The notes: generated from the sequence alone by a model not told the origin. A DNA stretch of 52,787 nucleotides from Bacteroidales bacterium (GCA_029983675.1 JASBYY010000017.1:1-52787); one strand, 5' to 3'; counted from the stretch's first letter, positions 17,566 to 26,673 are shown. A program made the numbers and translations.

Positions 17566-18092
17566 GCGAAAAAGCTAAAGTTGACTTTCCCGTAACGGCG
17601 TTGTTCCATGAAATGTTCATGGTCGTCAAAGTGCAAATGTTTGTCGTGCTCAATGATGAATAGGCCGTTTTCTTTCAGCAGGTGGTTGTCGAAAACCATT
17701 CTTGCCAAGGCATCGTATTCCTGACAATTGTAGGGAGGGTCGGCAAAGATGATGTCGTAGGTGTTCTTGTGGCTGCTGAGAAATCGGAACACATCGGAAC
17801 GGATGACGATAAGTTCATCCATTTGGAACTTGTTGGCTGTTTCGCGGATGAATTTCACACATCCGGCGTCATGGTCGATAGCGACGACTTTTGGGCAGCC
17901 CCGCGACACAAATTCATACGAAATGTTGCCGGTCCCGGCAAACAAGTCAAGGACCTCGGTGTTTTCGAAGTCATAGTAGTTTTCAAGGATGTTGAACAAA
18001 CTTTCCTTGGCCATGTCGGTCGTGGGGCGAACCGGCAGGTTGCTGGGTGCTGTGATTTGTCGCCGTTGGTATCTTCCTCTTATAATGCGCAT
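17532..18092 (-). CDS. rsmD: 16S rRNA (guanine-N2)-methyltransferase RsmD
   Basis: A 186-aa enzyme that methylates G966 of 16S rRNA. It begins MRIIRGRYQRRQI and has the expected VRPTTDMAKESLFNIL, the SAM motif LDLFAGTGNISYEFVSRG and the catalytic FADPPYN. The start is ATG 18092; an upstream in-frame ATG (18209) lies inside the preceding gene and is rejected. It overlaps that gene by 13 bp and the convergent lipoprotein gene by 34 bp. It is probably the last gene of an operon starting near 19650. Confidence 0.94.
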   Translation of the reverse strand: MRIIRGRYQRRQITAPSNLPVRPTTDMAKESLFNILENYYDFENTEVLDLFAGTGNISYEFVSRGCPKVVAIDHDAGCVKFIRETANKFQMDELIVIRSDVFRFLSSHKNTYDIIFADPPYNCQEYDALARMVFDNHLLKENGLFIIEHDKHLHFDDHEHFMEQRRYGKVNFSFFAQKLEDDEQES

Positions 18093-18946
18093 GTCAACGA
18101 TTGAAAAGCTAAGTAGTAATAGTGGAACGGGATTTTCTGAAGCACTTCGCTTGCTGTGGAGTGTGCCTCGGGCTGAACGAAACGGATGTTCTTGATGTAA
18201 CGTTTGCACAGTTCAATAATGTCTGAACCTTCTAGAATCATCCCCGAAAAATTGACGGTGGTGTGTTGTCCGGAAAGTCCTTGCTGTTGCATCGCCAAAA
18301 GCAAAAAATAAGCGAAGTCATCCTTGGTGTTGAATTGAAAGTTGTTGGAAAACAACAATAGGCCTTTCTTCGCAATGATAATGTTGAATTCGCGTTCTCT
18401 CACATGCACATGGACTTCGGCGATATCCGACTTTGTTTTCGCCATGCAGTTACGAATAAGAATACTCGTTTGGTGCTGGATGTGATTCCTGTTGCCCAAT
18501 CGGCTTAAGCCGTTATATATTGTGTTGGACAGTGGGTAGAGGTTGATGCAGCCGGCATTTTCGATGGTGTCGGAATGGACTTGTGCATCGGGAGGCAGCA
18601 TGTGGTTGAAGGCGAACAGCATGGCGGCTTCCGACTTGTCGTAAAGAGAAGTGGGGACAAGCGTGTTTTGCGGGTTCTCGATGATGAACTGTGCCGAGGA
18701 GAAACGGTTCAAGTCCCATCCTTTTGCCTGCAATGTCAGGGTAAGCGCTTGCAGCAGGTTGCTGTCTTCTTTTTCCGCATCCAATCTGTAGGATTCCAAG
18801 GCAATGATGCGGTTGGCGCTGGCATCGTGAATTAAAAAAGAAAAACCATCCAACGCGAGTTGGATGGCTATTTGATACGATTGTGTCAAGCCGGAATCAA
18901 AACCTTTGTCGAAACAACTGATATAAGGAATTAATGATGCGGCCAT
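18080..18946 (-). CDS. DUF3822 family protein
   Basis: A 288-aa protein of the Bacteroidetes DUF3822 family, typically found next to rsmD. It looks like an actin-like ATPase-related fold (QLALDGFSFLIHD near the start, FNIIIAKKGLLLFSNNFQF in the middle, SGMILEGSDIIELCKRYI near the end), but function is not known. There is no signal peptide. Its 3' end overlaps the rsmD start by 13 bp. Confidence 0.8.
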   Translation of the reverse strand: MAASLIPYISCFDKGFDSGLTQSYQIAIQLALDGFSFLIHDASANRIIALESYRLDAEKEDSNLLQALTLTLQAKGWDLNRFSSAQFIIENPQNTLVPTSLYDKSEAAMLFAFNHMLPPDAQVHSDTIENAGCINLYPLSNTIYNGLSRLGNRNHIQHQTSILIRNCMAKTKSDIAEVHVHVREREFNIIIAKKGLLLFSNNFQFNTKDDFAYFLLLAMQQQGLSGQHTTVNFSGMILEGSDIIELCKRYIKNIRFVQPEAHSTASEVLQKIPFHYYYLAFQSLTCAL

Positions 18947-18957
18947 TCATGCAATCA

Positions 18958-19602
18958 TTAGAGTTTTTCCCAGTTGCCGTCGGTGGTGGCTTCGTCCATG
19001 GAACCCACTTTCAAGCCGGGATATTTTTCAATCTGTTCCATCTCGGCTTTCAGGTTGTTAACACGGGTTGTCCATTCTTTTTCCGTGAATTTGCTGTCAG
19101 GTTTACCAAGATAAACATCGTAAAGGGTCTTTGCTTCAAAAACGGGTACATTGATACCACCGCGTTTGATGTTGCCATCACTCAGTTCGAACTCCTGTTG
19201 TGGTTCGCTGAAAGGAACATAACGAAGGTCTGCCACATTAAAGTTGTCCCTGCCGCCAAACAGCGAGTCGATCACCTTGATGAATCCCAATGTATCATTG
19301 ATGGTCTTTGTGAACGTGGTATCAGTAGGATCCGGAATGATTTTCACAATCGGAATCTGGGCAGTATTGCAGAATGCAATCAGGCTGTCAAAACTCGAAG
19401 TGTATTTGCTGTACACCTGCTTGTATTGCAACTCAGCATCGCGGATGTCCTTGAGACGTTGAACGACTTGGGCTTCGCGGACTTGCTTTGCCTGGCCAAA
19501 TTTAATAGGTGCTTTGATGCTTTGAACGACTTTGAAGGCTAAAAATACAACAACTACAAACAGTACAATGTTGATAATGATGGATTTAACTTTTGAATTC
19601 AT
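18958..19602 (-). CDS. Membrane-anchored protein of unknown function
   Basis: A 214-aa protein with one N-terminal transmembrane helix (residues about 8-27, IIINIVLFVVVVFLAFKVV), then a predicted coiled region (AKQVREAQVVQRLKDIRDAE) and a periplasmic domain. I recognise no named family. It precedes the DUF3822 gene by 11 bp and shares the promoter at 19644-19651, so it forms an operon with DUF3822 and rsmD. Confidence 0.75.
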   Translation of the reverse strand: MNSKVKSIIINIVLFVVVVFLAFKVVQSIKAPIKFGQAKQVREAQVVQRLKDIRDAELQYKQVYSKYTSSFDSLIAFCNTAQIPIVKIIPDPTDTTFTKTINDTLGFIKVIDSLFGGRDNFNVADLRYVPFSEPQQEFELSDGNIKRGGINVPVFEAKTLYDVYLGKPDSKFTEKEWTTRVNNLKAEMEQIEKYPGLKVGSMDEATTDGNWEKL

Positions 19603-19643
19603 ATTCGATACTTTCTTTTGATTGCTTAGTTAAAGTTGTGCGG

Positions 19644-19651
19644 CAAAGGTA
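19644..19651 (-). promoter_or_regulatory. Candidate -7 box of the rsmD operon
   Basis: TACCTTTG on the minus strand lies 41 bp upstream of the ATG at 19602. No clear -33 element is seen. Confidence 0.5.
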
Positions 19652-19714
19652 TTATTTTTTTCCGTACATCGGGATGATTTTTTTTCTTACGATAAGATAT
19701 TCTGTAAATTGAGC

Positions 19715-20113
19715 CTATAATGGAATTTTATGATAGTTTAAATATTTGTTACTTAGGTAGTTGCGTATTTTTTCTGCAAGAATGATAAAGACACCCAATT
19801 CGTTCTTTTCAAACCATTGCAGTGCTTTTTCATCGTTGTTGACGGCTGCGGCAAGCACAAGCAGCAGGTTGAAATGGTTTTTTGCTAGCCATTTTTCGGC
19901 CTCCTCCTCTTCGTCGATGGCGCTATCGAAGGCGGCATATTGTGGAAAACCGTTTTTCATCAGCCATTCCTTTGCTTCGCCATCGCCTTTGATGGCATTG
20001 CTCAACGCACACAGTTCCGGATAGCCGTTTTTCATGAGCCATTCGAAAAACTCAATGTTGCCGTCGAAAGTGTAAGCAAGAGCCATCAGTATTTTTACGG
20101 GATAGTGTTCCAT
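19715..20113 (-). CDS. Small helical-repeat protein coupled to a radical SAM gene
   Basis: A 132-aa cytoplasmic protein built of imperfect repeats of about 32 residues centred on WLMKNG(Y/F)P, A...AI and an acidic EA(K/E)(E/K)W segment. Units start near residues 22, 50 and 80, and a fourth (QWFEKN) is near 98. This suggests a stack of short helices, perhaps a protein-binding adaptor. Its start codon overlaps the stop of the radical SAM gene by one base (TGATG), so translation is probably coupled. I do not recognise the family. Confidence 0.65.
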   Translation of the reverse strand: MEHYPVKILMALAYTFDGNIEFFEWLMKNGYPELCALSNAIKGDGEAKEWLMKNGFPQYAAFDSAIDEEEEAEKWLAKNHFNLLLVLAAAVNNDEKALQWFEKNELGVFIILAEKIRNYLSNKYLNYHKIPL

Positions 20114-20886
20114 CAGGCGTAAATGTCGGTCTCGATTCCGAGACTCCTCACTTTCTCGGCAATAAGTTCCAGCTCTTTTTTGTCGATTTTTTCCAAATCC
20201 TGCTCAGGTGTTTCGCGTTCGATGACGTACATCATGACACGTTTAGGCTGAATGGCAACGAGATGTTCTAACCATAGTGCCACTTCCTCGTCAGTAGTGT
20301 TGTCAATGGTTACTCCATTGTGGCGGCCGCGCAAAAACAGGGTCTGGATAATGAGATTTCCGTTGAAACGCTTCAGTTGATCGATGTAGGCTTTGAGGTT
20401 GAATTGGATGTTTGGCTGGTCAAGGGCATCGATGCAGTGCAAGGTGCCGCCGTCGAGCTTAATGATGTTGTTGTCCACCCTTTGAAGGGCGGCAAAAACG
20501 GAAGGGGCAAATACGCGTGTGCCGTTGGTGAGCACGCTGACCTTGGCTTTCGGACAATATTGGTTGCGTAGCCGTATGGTGCTGTCGATGATCGCGGGGA
20601 ATTGTGGGTGCAGCGTGGGCTCGCCGTTGCCCGAAAAGGTGATGCTGTCCGGTTCAAGCTCTGTGCCGCGCAAGGTGGTTAAACGTTCTTCAAGCGCATG
20701 TTCCACGGCTTCTTTGTCGGCTAATGTTCCCGTGGGTTTTCCTTTTTTGTTCCAGCCGCACTCGCAATAGATACAGTTGAAAGTGCAGATTTTTCCATTT
20801 GCAGGCAAAAGATTAACACCCAGAGAGATGCCTAATCTTCTGCTTTTCAACGGACCGAAAATTGAATCGTGAAATAATATCGACAT
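20113..20886 (-). CDS. Radical SAM protein (COG0731-like)
   Basis: A 257-aa enzyme with the 4Fe-4S/SAM motif C34-x3-C38-x2-C41 (CTFNCIYC), the usual GEPTLH motif (NGEPTLHPQFP) and VSVLTNGT. The N-terminus (FGPLKSRRLGISLGVNLLP) is typical of COG0731-type radical SAM proteins related to the wybutosine enzyme family. The substrate is unknown. The start is ATG 20886. A much longer open frame upstream (to 21780) is only the shadow of amn on the other strand. A -7 box lies 25 bp upstream. Confidence 0.85.
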   Translation of the reverse strand: MSILFHDSIFGPLKSRRLGISLGVNLLPANGKICTFNCIYCECGWNKKGKPTGTLADKEAVEHALEERLTTLRGTELEPDSITFSGNGEPTLHPQFPAIIDSTIRLRNQYCPKAKVSVLTNGTRVFAPSVFAALQRVDNNIIKLDGGTLHCIDALDQPNIQFNLKAYIDQLKRFNGNLIIQTLFLRGRHNGVTIDNTTDEEVALWLEHLVAIQPKRVMMYVIERETPEQDLEKIDKKELELIAEKVRSLGIETDIYA

Positions 20887-20911
20887 GGTTACATTCCAAT
20901 GTTTTAAGGTG

Positions 20912-20919
20912 CAAAGATA
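20912..20919 (-). promoter_or_regulatory. Candidate -7 box of the radical SAM gene
   Basis: TATCTTTG on the minus strand lies 25 bp upstream of the ATG at 20886, in the intergenic region shared with divergent amn. Confidence 0.55.
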
Positions 20920-21056
20920 CCACTTTTTGCGGGTAATTGAACCTGCGATTGACATGGAGGGCGGATTCCCTATGCATAAAAGGAAAGCTTGTTGTGGAAG
21001 AGGAAAAAGGAAGATGATTTTATTTTGTTTTTTAGGGACAGCTTGTGCGAAAAGTG

Positions 21057-21064
21057 TATCTTTG
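21057..21064 (+). promoter_or_regulatory. Candidate -7 box of amn
   Basis: TATCTTTG lies 17 bp before the ATG at 21082 and supports that start. Confidence 0.55.
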
Positions 21065-21081
21065 CCGAAAGCATCATCACT

Positions 21082-21852
21082 ATGAATACCAAACGGGAAA
21101 TCGTTGAGAATTGGCTGCCCCGCTATACAGGAATGCCGTTGAGCGGCTTTGGCGAATACATTTTGCTGACCAACTTTCAGAATTACGTGGATAATTTTGC
21201 CGAATGGCAAGGGGTCGAGGTGGTTGGACGCAACAAGCCTATGCCCTGCGCCTCGGACGGCAAGATTAGCATTATCAATTTCAGTATGGGCAGTGCCAAT
21301 GCCGCTACGATTATGGACTTGCTGGGTGCCATCAATCCCAAGGCCGTGCTTTTTTTGGGCAAATGTGGCGGCGTGAAACCGAAAAACAAGGTGGGCGACC
21401 TTATCCTTCCTATTGCCGCCATCAGGGGAGAAGGAACATCGAACGATTATTTCCCGCCCGAAGTGCCCGCTTTGCCCGCCTTCAGCCTCGAAAAAGCCAT
21501 TTCGACCACCATACGCGATTATGGCCGGGATTATTGGACTGGTACGGTTTACACCACGAACCGTCGCGTTTGGGAGCACGACGAGCTTTTCAAGGACTAT
21601 CTGCGTCGCATCCGGTGCATGGCGGTCGATATGGAGACGGCCACTATCTTTTCGGTCGGGTTTTACAATGAAATCCCGACGGGAGCGCTGCTGCTCGTTT
21701 CCGACCAGCCCATGGTCCCCGAAGGCATCAAGACCGAGGCCAGCGACAAAGTAGTAAACCGCAACTTCTCTGGAGAGCATTTACGCATCGGCATCGATTC
21801 GCTGCATCAACTGATCAATAACGGTATTACAGTCAAACATTTGAAATACTGA
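21082..21852 (+). CDS. amn: AMP nucleosidase, short form
   Basis: A 256-aa nucleoside phosphorylase-family protein that cleaves AMP to adenine and ribose 5-phosphate. It matches the short Bacteroidetes form, lacking the N-terminal domain of the E. coli enzyme. Visible are FLGKCGGVKPKNKVGDLILP (phosphate/ribose region), AVDMETATIFSVGF (the ribose-binding MET) and VSDQPMVPEGIKTEASD. ATG 21082 is chosen from the promoter position. It is followed 9 bp later by holA, so the two probably share a transcript. Confidence 0.9.
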   Translation: MNTKREIVENWLPRYTGMPLSGFGEYILLTNFQNYVDNFAEWQGVEVVGRNKPMPCASDGKISIINFSMGSANAATIMDLLGAINPKAVLFLGKCGGVKPKNKVGDLILPIAAIRGEGTSNDYFPPEVPALPAFSLEKAISTTIRDYGRDYWTGTVYTTNRRVWEHDELFKDYLRRIRCMAVDMETATIFSVGFYNEIPTGALLLVSDQPMVPEGIKTEASDKVVNRNFSGEHLRIGIDSLHQLINNGITVKHLKY

Positions 21853-21861
21853 TAGCTACAA

Positions 21862-22875
21862 ATGGCAAAGACTTTCGAACAGATTCTTTCCGATATCCAC
21901 AAGCGTCATTTTGATCCGCTTTACTTTCTGATGGGCGAAGAGCCGTATTTTATCGATCTCATTTCCGATACCCTTGAGGAAAGTGTTCTCGACGAAGCGG
22001 ATAAGGCTTTCAATCAGATTGTCGTTTATGGACGGGATGTGGATGTAAAGACCATAGTGGACCATGCCCGCAGCTTCCCGATGATGGGCGAACACATGGT
22101 GGTCATTGTAAAGGAAGCGCAGGATGTCAAGGATATTGAGGAATTGGCACCGTATCTTGAAACTTTTCCGCCTACTACCATCCTTGTCATCGATTACAAG
22201 TATAAGAAATTAGACAAACGCCGCACCCTGTCGAAGACGGTTGATAAATTAGGTGTTTTGTTCGAGTCGAAAAAAGTGTACGAGAACAAGATACCGGAGT
22301 GGATACAGAACTATCTGCAAAACTGCGATTCGCCTCATGGCATCACTCCCAAGGCGGTGCGGATGCTGACCGACTTTTTGGGTACCGATCTCCACAAAGT
22401 GCGCAATGAGCTTGACAAGCTTGTTATCGCCGTTCCGAAATCGAAAAAGATTGATGACACGGATGTGGAACGCAATATCGGCATCTCTAAGGACTATAAT
22501 GTTTTCGAACTACAAAATGCAATCGGGAGCGGCGATATTTTGAAAGCCAACCGTATTGTAAATTATTTCGCCGAAAACAAGGATAATCCGTTGTTTCTCA
22601 CTGCGATTTCGTTGTTTGGCTATTTTTCCAAGCTCTTGAAACTGCACTATGCTACGGATAAGTCATCGGCTAATCTGGCTTCAATATTGGGTGTCAGTCC
22701 TTTTTTTGTAAAGGATTATCTTGAGGCGGCTCGTAACTACAATATTGCCGATTGTGTGCGTTGCATCGGCGTTCTTCGCGAGTTCGATATGAAGGGAAAG
22801 GGGTATAAAAGCGGTGAAGCCTCCGAGAAAGAGTTATACAAGGAGATGATTTTCAGGATCATGCATCGTGTATAA
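21862..22875 (+). CDS. holA: DNA polymerase III subunit delta
   Basis: A 337-aa clamp-loader subunit that opens the beta sliding clamp. The N-terminal DPLYFLMGEEPYFIDLISD is the family's start signature, and FPMMGEHMVVIVKEAQ follows. The C-terminal part (LDKLVIAV, VFELQNAIGSGD, LFGYFSKLLKLHYA) fits the delta collar domain. The length is normal. It is probably co-transcribed with amn. The stop lies 45 bp from the convergent acyl-CoA synthetase gene, with no clear terminator in between. Confidence 0.93.
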   Translation: MAKTFEQILSDIHKRHFDPLYFLMGEEPYFIDLISDTLEESVLDEADKAFNQIVVYGRDVDVKTIVDHARSFPMMGEHMVVIVKEAQDVKDIEELAPYLETFPPTTILVIDYKYKKLDKRRTLSKTVDKLGVLFESKKVYENKIPEWIQNYLQNCDSPHGITPKAVRMLTDFLGTDLHKVRNELDKLVIAVPKSKKIDDTDVERNIGISKDYNVFELQNAIGSGDILKANRIVNYFAENKDNPLFLTAISLFGYFSKLLKLHYATDKSSANLASILGVSPFFVKDYLEAARNYNIADCVRCIGVLREFDMKGKGYKSGEASEKELYKEMIFRIMHRV

Positions 22876-22920
22876 CCCTATGTGGATTTTCTGCATGTCG
22901 CAATACGAGACGAGAACCCC

Positions 22921-24705
22921 TTATTCCTTAAACATGTTTTCGATCAAATCTTTGTAGTGCTCTGTAATGACGCTGCGCCTTACTTTCAGTGTGCCTGTGA
23001 TTTCTCCTTTTTCGAGGCTCCATTCTGTCGGTAGCAGTTCGAAACGCATGACACGTTCGTACTCGCCCAGTGATTGGTTGCAAACATTGATTTCGTCACG
23101 TATCTTCTTGATAATGACCTTTTCCTTGATCATTTCAGAGTCAAAGGAATAGGCGATTTGTTGTTGGGTGCACCACTCGCGCAGTTGCTCGAAGTCGGGG
23201 ATGATGAGTGCTGCGGCAAATTTCTGGTTTTCGCCGACAACGACTGCCGAATTGATAAACGGAGACTCCAACAGCTTGTTTTCTACGAGCGAAGGACTGA
23301 TGTATTTCCCCATCGAGGTTTTGAAAATCTCTTTGATGCGTCCTGTGAGTTTGAGGAAGCCGTCCTTGTCGATAATGCCGCGGTCGCCGGTGTGGAAGTA
23401 ACCTTCCGCATCGATGACTTGGGCGGTCTGTTCCGGATCTTTGTAGTATCCGAGCATGACGCTGGGACCTTTGACCAAGATTTCGCCTTCGCTGGATATT
23501 TTCACCGATAGGTTTTGTAAAGGCTCTCCTACGGTTCCGATTTTTATTTTCTTCGTGACGGGGCTGTTGACTGCAATGACGGGTGAGGTCTCGGTTAAGC
23601 CGTAGCCTTCCATGACTGGAATGCCCATGGCGGTGAAAAGCTTTGCCAGACGAGGCTGTATGGCAGCTCCCCCGACAATGATGAATTGGACATTTCCGCC
23701 GAATATTGCGCGTAGCTTACGGTAAACCAGCTTGTCGGCCACCTTGCGTTTTAGTTCGTAAAAGAAGCTGTTTTGGTGGCACTCGTCATAGCGGTAGCCA
23801 AGGTTGATGGCCCAAAAGAAGATGTTTTTCTTGAACCCCTTCATCTTGCTGCCTGTGAGTAACATGCGGTCGTGGAATTTCTCAACCAGGCGCGGGATGC
23901 TGTCGAAAATGGTCGGCTGCACTTCTCCAATGTCATTGACGATACTTCCCATGCTTTCGGTATAATGCACCGATGCGCCCAAGTTCATAAACGCAAGAAC
24001 GACTTCGTGCTCAAAAATATGGGATAAAGGCAAATAGCTGAACAACACCGTGTTGTGGTCGGCTGGGAAAAGCACGTCAAGGTTCATGATGTTGCTCGAC
24101 ATGTTGTGGTGGGTGAGCATAACCCCTTTGGGGGTTCCCATGGTGCCCGAGGTGTAGATGATGGATGCCACATCGTCTTTGCTGACAGCGGATTTTGCAG
24201 TTTCTAATAAGGTTCTGTCGCCTTTTTCATTTCCAATGCGGATCACTTCCTGTAAGCTGGTCAGCCCCTCTGTGGGACGAATGGAAATCACTTGCTCGAT
24301 AAACTGAAGCTCATCCTTGATGGGATGAAGCTTGTGATAGATGTCATTGCCAAAGACAAATAGCATTCTCGCTTCCGAGTGGTTCAGGTCGTAAATGTAG
24401 TCTTCCTGGCTGATGGTAGGGTAGAGTGGCACCGGAACTGCCCCTACCTGCTGGATGGCCCAGTCGATAAAATTCCACTCGGGACAATTGCGTGAAGCAA
24501 GTGCAATCTTGTCATTTTTTTTGATTCCAGCGTTGAGCAAGAAAAGACTGATGGCATCTACGATTGCTATAGTTTCGGAAATAGTGTAGGGTCTCCATTT
24601 CCCATTTTCTTTTCCAGCAAGCATGACTTTGTCGGATCCGAATTCTTTCTCATATTTGGGAAGAAGGTCGAAAATACGTTCAGGGACGTTCAGATACAAA
24701 TCCAT
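22921..24705 (-). CDS. Long-chain acyl-CoA synthetase (AMP-forming)
   Basis: A 594-aa ANL-superfamily enzyme that activates fatty acids as acyl-CoA through an acyl-adenylate. The P-loop-like SIIYTSGTMGTPKGVMLTHH, GYGLTETSPV and the hinge/D-motif YFHTGDRGIIDKDGFLKLTG then KEIFKTSMGKYISP are intact. The start is ATG 24705; an in-frame ATG at 24795 lies upstream of the promoter and is rejected. Fatty acid chain length cannot be read from the sequence. Confidence 0.93.
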   Translation of the reverse strand: MDLYLNVPERIFDLLPKYEKEFGSDKVMLAGKENGKWRPYTISETIAIVDAISLFLLNAGIKKNDKIALASRNCPEWNFIDWAIQQVGAVPVPLYPTISQEDYIYDLNHSEARMLFVFGNDIYHKLHPIKDELQFIEQVISIRPTEGLTSLQEVIRIGNEKGDRTLLETAKSAVSKDDVASIIYTSGTMGTPKGVMLTHHNMSSNIMNLDVLFPADHNTVLFSYLPLSHIFEHEVVLAFMNLGASVHYTESMGSIVNDIGEVQPTIFDSIPRLVEKFHDRMLLTGSKMKGFKKNIFFWAINLGYRYDECHQNSFFYELKRKVADKLVYRKLRAIFGGNVQFIIVGGAAIQPRLAKLFTAMGIPVMEGYGLTETSPVIAVNSPVTKKIKIGTVGEPLQNLSVKISSEGEILVKGPSVMLGYYKDPEQTAQVIDAEGYFHTGDRGIIDKDGFLKLTGRIKEIFKTSMGKYISPSLVENKLLESPFINSAVVVGENQKFAAALIIPDFEQLREWCTQQQIAYSFDSEMIKEKVIIKKIRDEINVCNQSLGEYERVMRFELLPTEWSLEKGEITGTLKVRRSVITEHYKDLIENMFKE

Positions 24706-24743
24706 TATAAAAACTTTCTTTTGCTTTTTTGCCAAAATTGCTG

Positions 24744-24751
24744 CAAAATTA
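24744..24751 (-). promoter_or_regulatory. Candidate -7 box of the acyl-CoA synthetase gene
   Basis: TAATTTTG on the minus strand lies 38 bp upstream of the ATG at 24705. No clear -33 element is seen. Confidence 0.45.
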
Positions 24752-24883
24752 GACTTTTTGTTTGGAGTCCGTCCAAAAATCCAATCAACAACCATTATTT
24801 CGGAATGAAAAGCTCTTTTTGATGGGTTTCCGTAAATCGGTATTCATGGGTGATTGATGTGCGCTACAAGAAGCTAAAATCAT

Positions 24884-24891
24884 TATTTTTG
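24884..24891 (+). promoter_or_regulatory. Candidate -7 box of dtd
   Basis: TATTTTTG lies 19 bp before the dtd ATG at 24911. Confidence 0.55.
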
Positions 24892-24910
24892 CAACAAAAG
24901 AAATCAGGAT

Positions 24911-25363
24911 ATGCGCATAGTGGTTCAAAGGGTGTCGCGAGCATCGGTTGTTATCGATGGCCGTGTAAAATCGGAAATCGGCAAGGGAATGCTGGTTTTA
25001 CTTGGTATTGAAGAGGCCGATAATGAGGAAGATGTGGAATGGCTGTGCTCTAAACTTTCAAGGTTGAGGATTTTTTCCGATGAAAACGAAGCCATGAATC
25101 TTGACATTAACCAAATCGAAGGTTCCTTTCTGGTGGTCAGTCAGTTTACCTTGCACGCCATGACCAAGAAAGGCAACCGGCCGAGTTTTATCCATGCCGC
25201 TCGTCCCGATACGGCTTTGCCCTTGTATCACCGCTTCTTGTCGCGGCTTGCCGACTTGTCGCAACGCGAAGTGTTGAGCGGGGAGTTTGGAGCCATGATG
25301 GATGTGGAATTGGTCAACGACGGGCCGGTGACGATTTTGATGGACTCAAAGCGGCGAGAGTGA
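24911..25363 (+). CDS. dtd: D-aminoacyl-tRNA deacylase, with a replaced C-terminal tail
   Basis: A 150-aa enzyme that removes D-amino acids (and Gly from tRNA-Ala) from tRNA. Active-site motifs are SQFTLHA (77-83, normally SQFTLxA) and NDGPVT (136-141, the cis-Pro motif that enters the partner's active site in the dimer). The last nine codons (LMDSKRRE and stop) lie beyond a 71-bp repeat and differ from the displaced tail at 26859-26885 (IIDTKNRE), which looks like the ancestral end. The gene still encodes a full-length product. Its 3' end overlaps the convergent ATPase gene by 18 bp. Confidence 0.94.
   Translation: MRIVVQRVSRASVVIDGRVKSEIGKGMLVLLGIEEADNEEDVEWLCSKLSRLRIFSDENEAMNLDINQIEGSFLVVSQFTLHAMTKKGNRPSFIHAARPDTALPLYHRFLSRLADLSQREVLSGEFGAMMDVELVNDGPVTILMDSKRRE
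25266..25336 (+). repeat. Left copy of the 71-bp direct repeat flanking the ATPase insertion
   Basis: Positions 25266-25336, inside dtd, match 26788-26858 with a single difference (T at 25274, C at 26796). The repeats bracket a 1451-bp segment that contains the ATPase gene and its repeat-based promoter. Confidence 0.95.
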
Positions 25364-26662
25364 TTGCATCGCTGCTATGGCTTCTTTAATGGCATACAAG
25401 GGCAGGTTTTCCATCCAGCCTTGGTCGATATGATTTTGCATGGAAAACCGCAAAGCCTTTAATTCGAGATGGTCTTGCATGAAGGTTTTCAACGATTTGG
25501 ACTGACGGTTGGTTTCGGCCTTCACTTCAACAGGGTACACTTTTTCCTTGATTTGCAGCGCAAAGTCGATTTCGATAGTGGAGCTATCCACGCTGTGGTA
25601 ATAGATGGGGATGCCTGTGGTAACCAATTGCGTGTAGGCAAACAACTCGGTGAAAGCACCCTTGTATTCTTTGAAAATGTCGTTTCCAATCAACACGAGG
25701 GACGAAGGTGCATCAACCATAGCTCCCATCAAACCGATGTCCAAGAGAAACAGTTTGAAAGCGGAGAAATCCTCATAGAATTTAAGAGGCATTTTGATAG
25801 TGGTCACACGGTTTACCTTGTAAACTAAACCGGCGTCAATGAGCCATTGGATGGCCTCTTCAAATTGTGCGGCACGTGTCCCCTTCTTCAGTGCACCGTA
25901 AATGAACTTTCTGTTGTCTTTCGCTAATTGCGCTGGGATGCTGTCCCATACCATATTGATGCGTGGCACTTCGCGCAAGGGAGAGTGCTTCGAGAAATCA
26001 TAACGGTAGGCCGATAGAATCCTTTTCTGAATCTTTCTCACTTCCTGAAGTCCGTGTCCTTCTGTATAAGCCAACACAGCTTCAGGCATCCCACCTACAT
26101 AATAATACTGCCTTAGAAGATCGATGAAACTATCGCTCAGTGAATTGATGATGTCCCAGTCTTGTTGCTGCAAAGTCTTCAACAAAGAGGTTTTGCCCAT
26201 GGCGGCGAGAAATTCTTCGTAAGTCATGGGAAAGAGCCGAATCATGTCCACTTTGCCCACGGGGAAAGAAGCATTGCCGTGAAGCGAGATACCCAACAGC
26301 GAACCGGCAACAACAATATGATACTGTGGCGTTTCCTCATAAAAATACTTCAGGGCTTCAAGGGCTGCTGGACATTCTTGTATTTCATCGAGGATGATTA
26401 GGGTTTTGTCAGCAATGATGTCAATTTCGGAATGTGCTGAAAGCAACTGGATTAGTTTTTCTGCGTTTCCACCCTCATTGAAAAACTGCCGCGCTTTTTC
26501 ATCGCGATCGAGGCTGACATATACCGTTTGGGCATATTCCTTGCGCCCGAATTCCTTCAGGATGTAGGTCTTTCCTACTTGTCGTGCTCCATGAAGAATT
26601 AATGGTTTTCGGATGGTGCTTTGCTTCCAGTGTATTAAGTCTTGAATTACAGTTCTATACAT
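25346..26662 (-). CDS. AAA_14/DUF4143 ATPase with a C-terminal PD-(D/E)xK-like region
   Basis: A 438-aa protein of the large AAA/DUF4143 family, which is often mobile in Bacteroidetes. It has Walker A GARQVGKT (25-32), Walker B LIILDEIQECP, a sensor-like VVAGSLLGISL, and the family motif YYYVGGMPEAVLAY. The C-terminus EIDFALQIKEKVYPVEVKAE fits the nuclease-like DUF4143 domain. Function in the family is unclear. The start at 26662 follows a promoter made of 33-bp repeats. The whole gene sits between two copies of the dtd 3' end, so it is an insertion. Confidence 0.88.
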   Translation of the reverse strand: MYRTVIQDLIHWKQSTIRKPLILHGARQVGKTYILKEFGRKEYAQTVYVSLDRDEKARQFFNEGGNAEKLIQLLSAHSEIDIIADKTLIILDEIQECPAALEALKYFYEETPQYHIVVAGSLLGISLHGNASFPVGKVDMIRLFPMTYEEFLAAMGKTSLLKTLQQQDWDIINSLSDSFIDLLRQYYYVGGMPEAVLAYTEGHGLQEVRKIQKRILSAYRYDFSKHSPLREVPRINMVWDSIPAQLAKDNRKFIYGALKKGTRAAQFEEAIQWLIDAGLVYKVNRVTTIKMPLKFYEDFSAFKLFLLDIGLMGAMVDAPSSLVLIGNDIFKEYKGAFTELFAYTQLVTTGIPIYYHSVDSSTIEIDFALQIKEKVYPVEVKAETNRQSKSLKTFMQDHLELKALRFSMQNHIDQGWMENLPLYAIKEAIAAMQSLSPL

Positions 26663-26673
26663 AGCATTATTGC

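Noticed and set aside
18934..19542. 202-codon plus-strand frame
   Set aside because: Antisense to the membrane-anchored protein gene (18958-19602), which has a clear transmembrane start and operon context.
20887..21780. Long upstream extension of the radical SAM reading frame
   Set aside because: It is antisense to amn, has no recognisable protein content and contains the radical SAM promoter; the real start is 20886.
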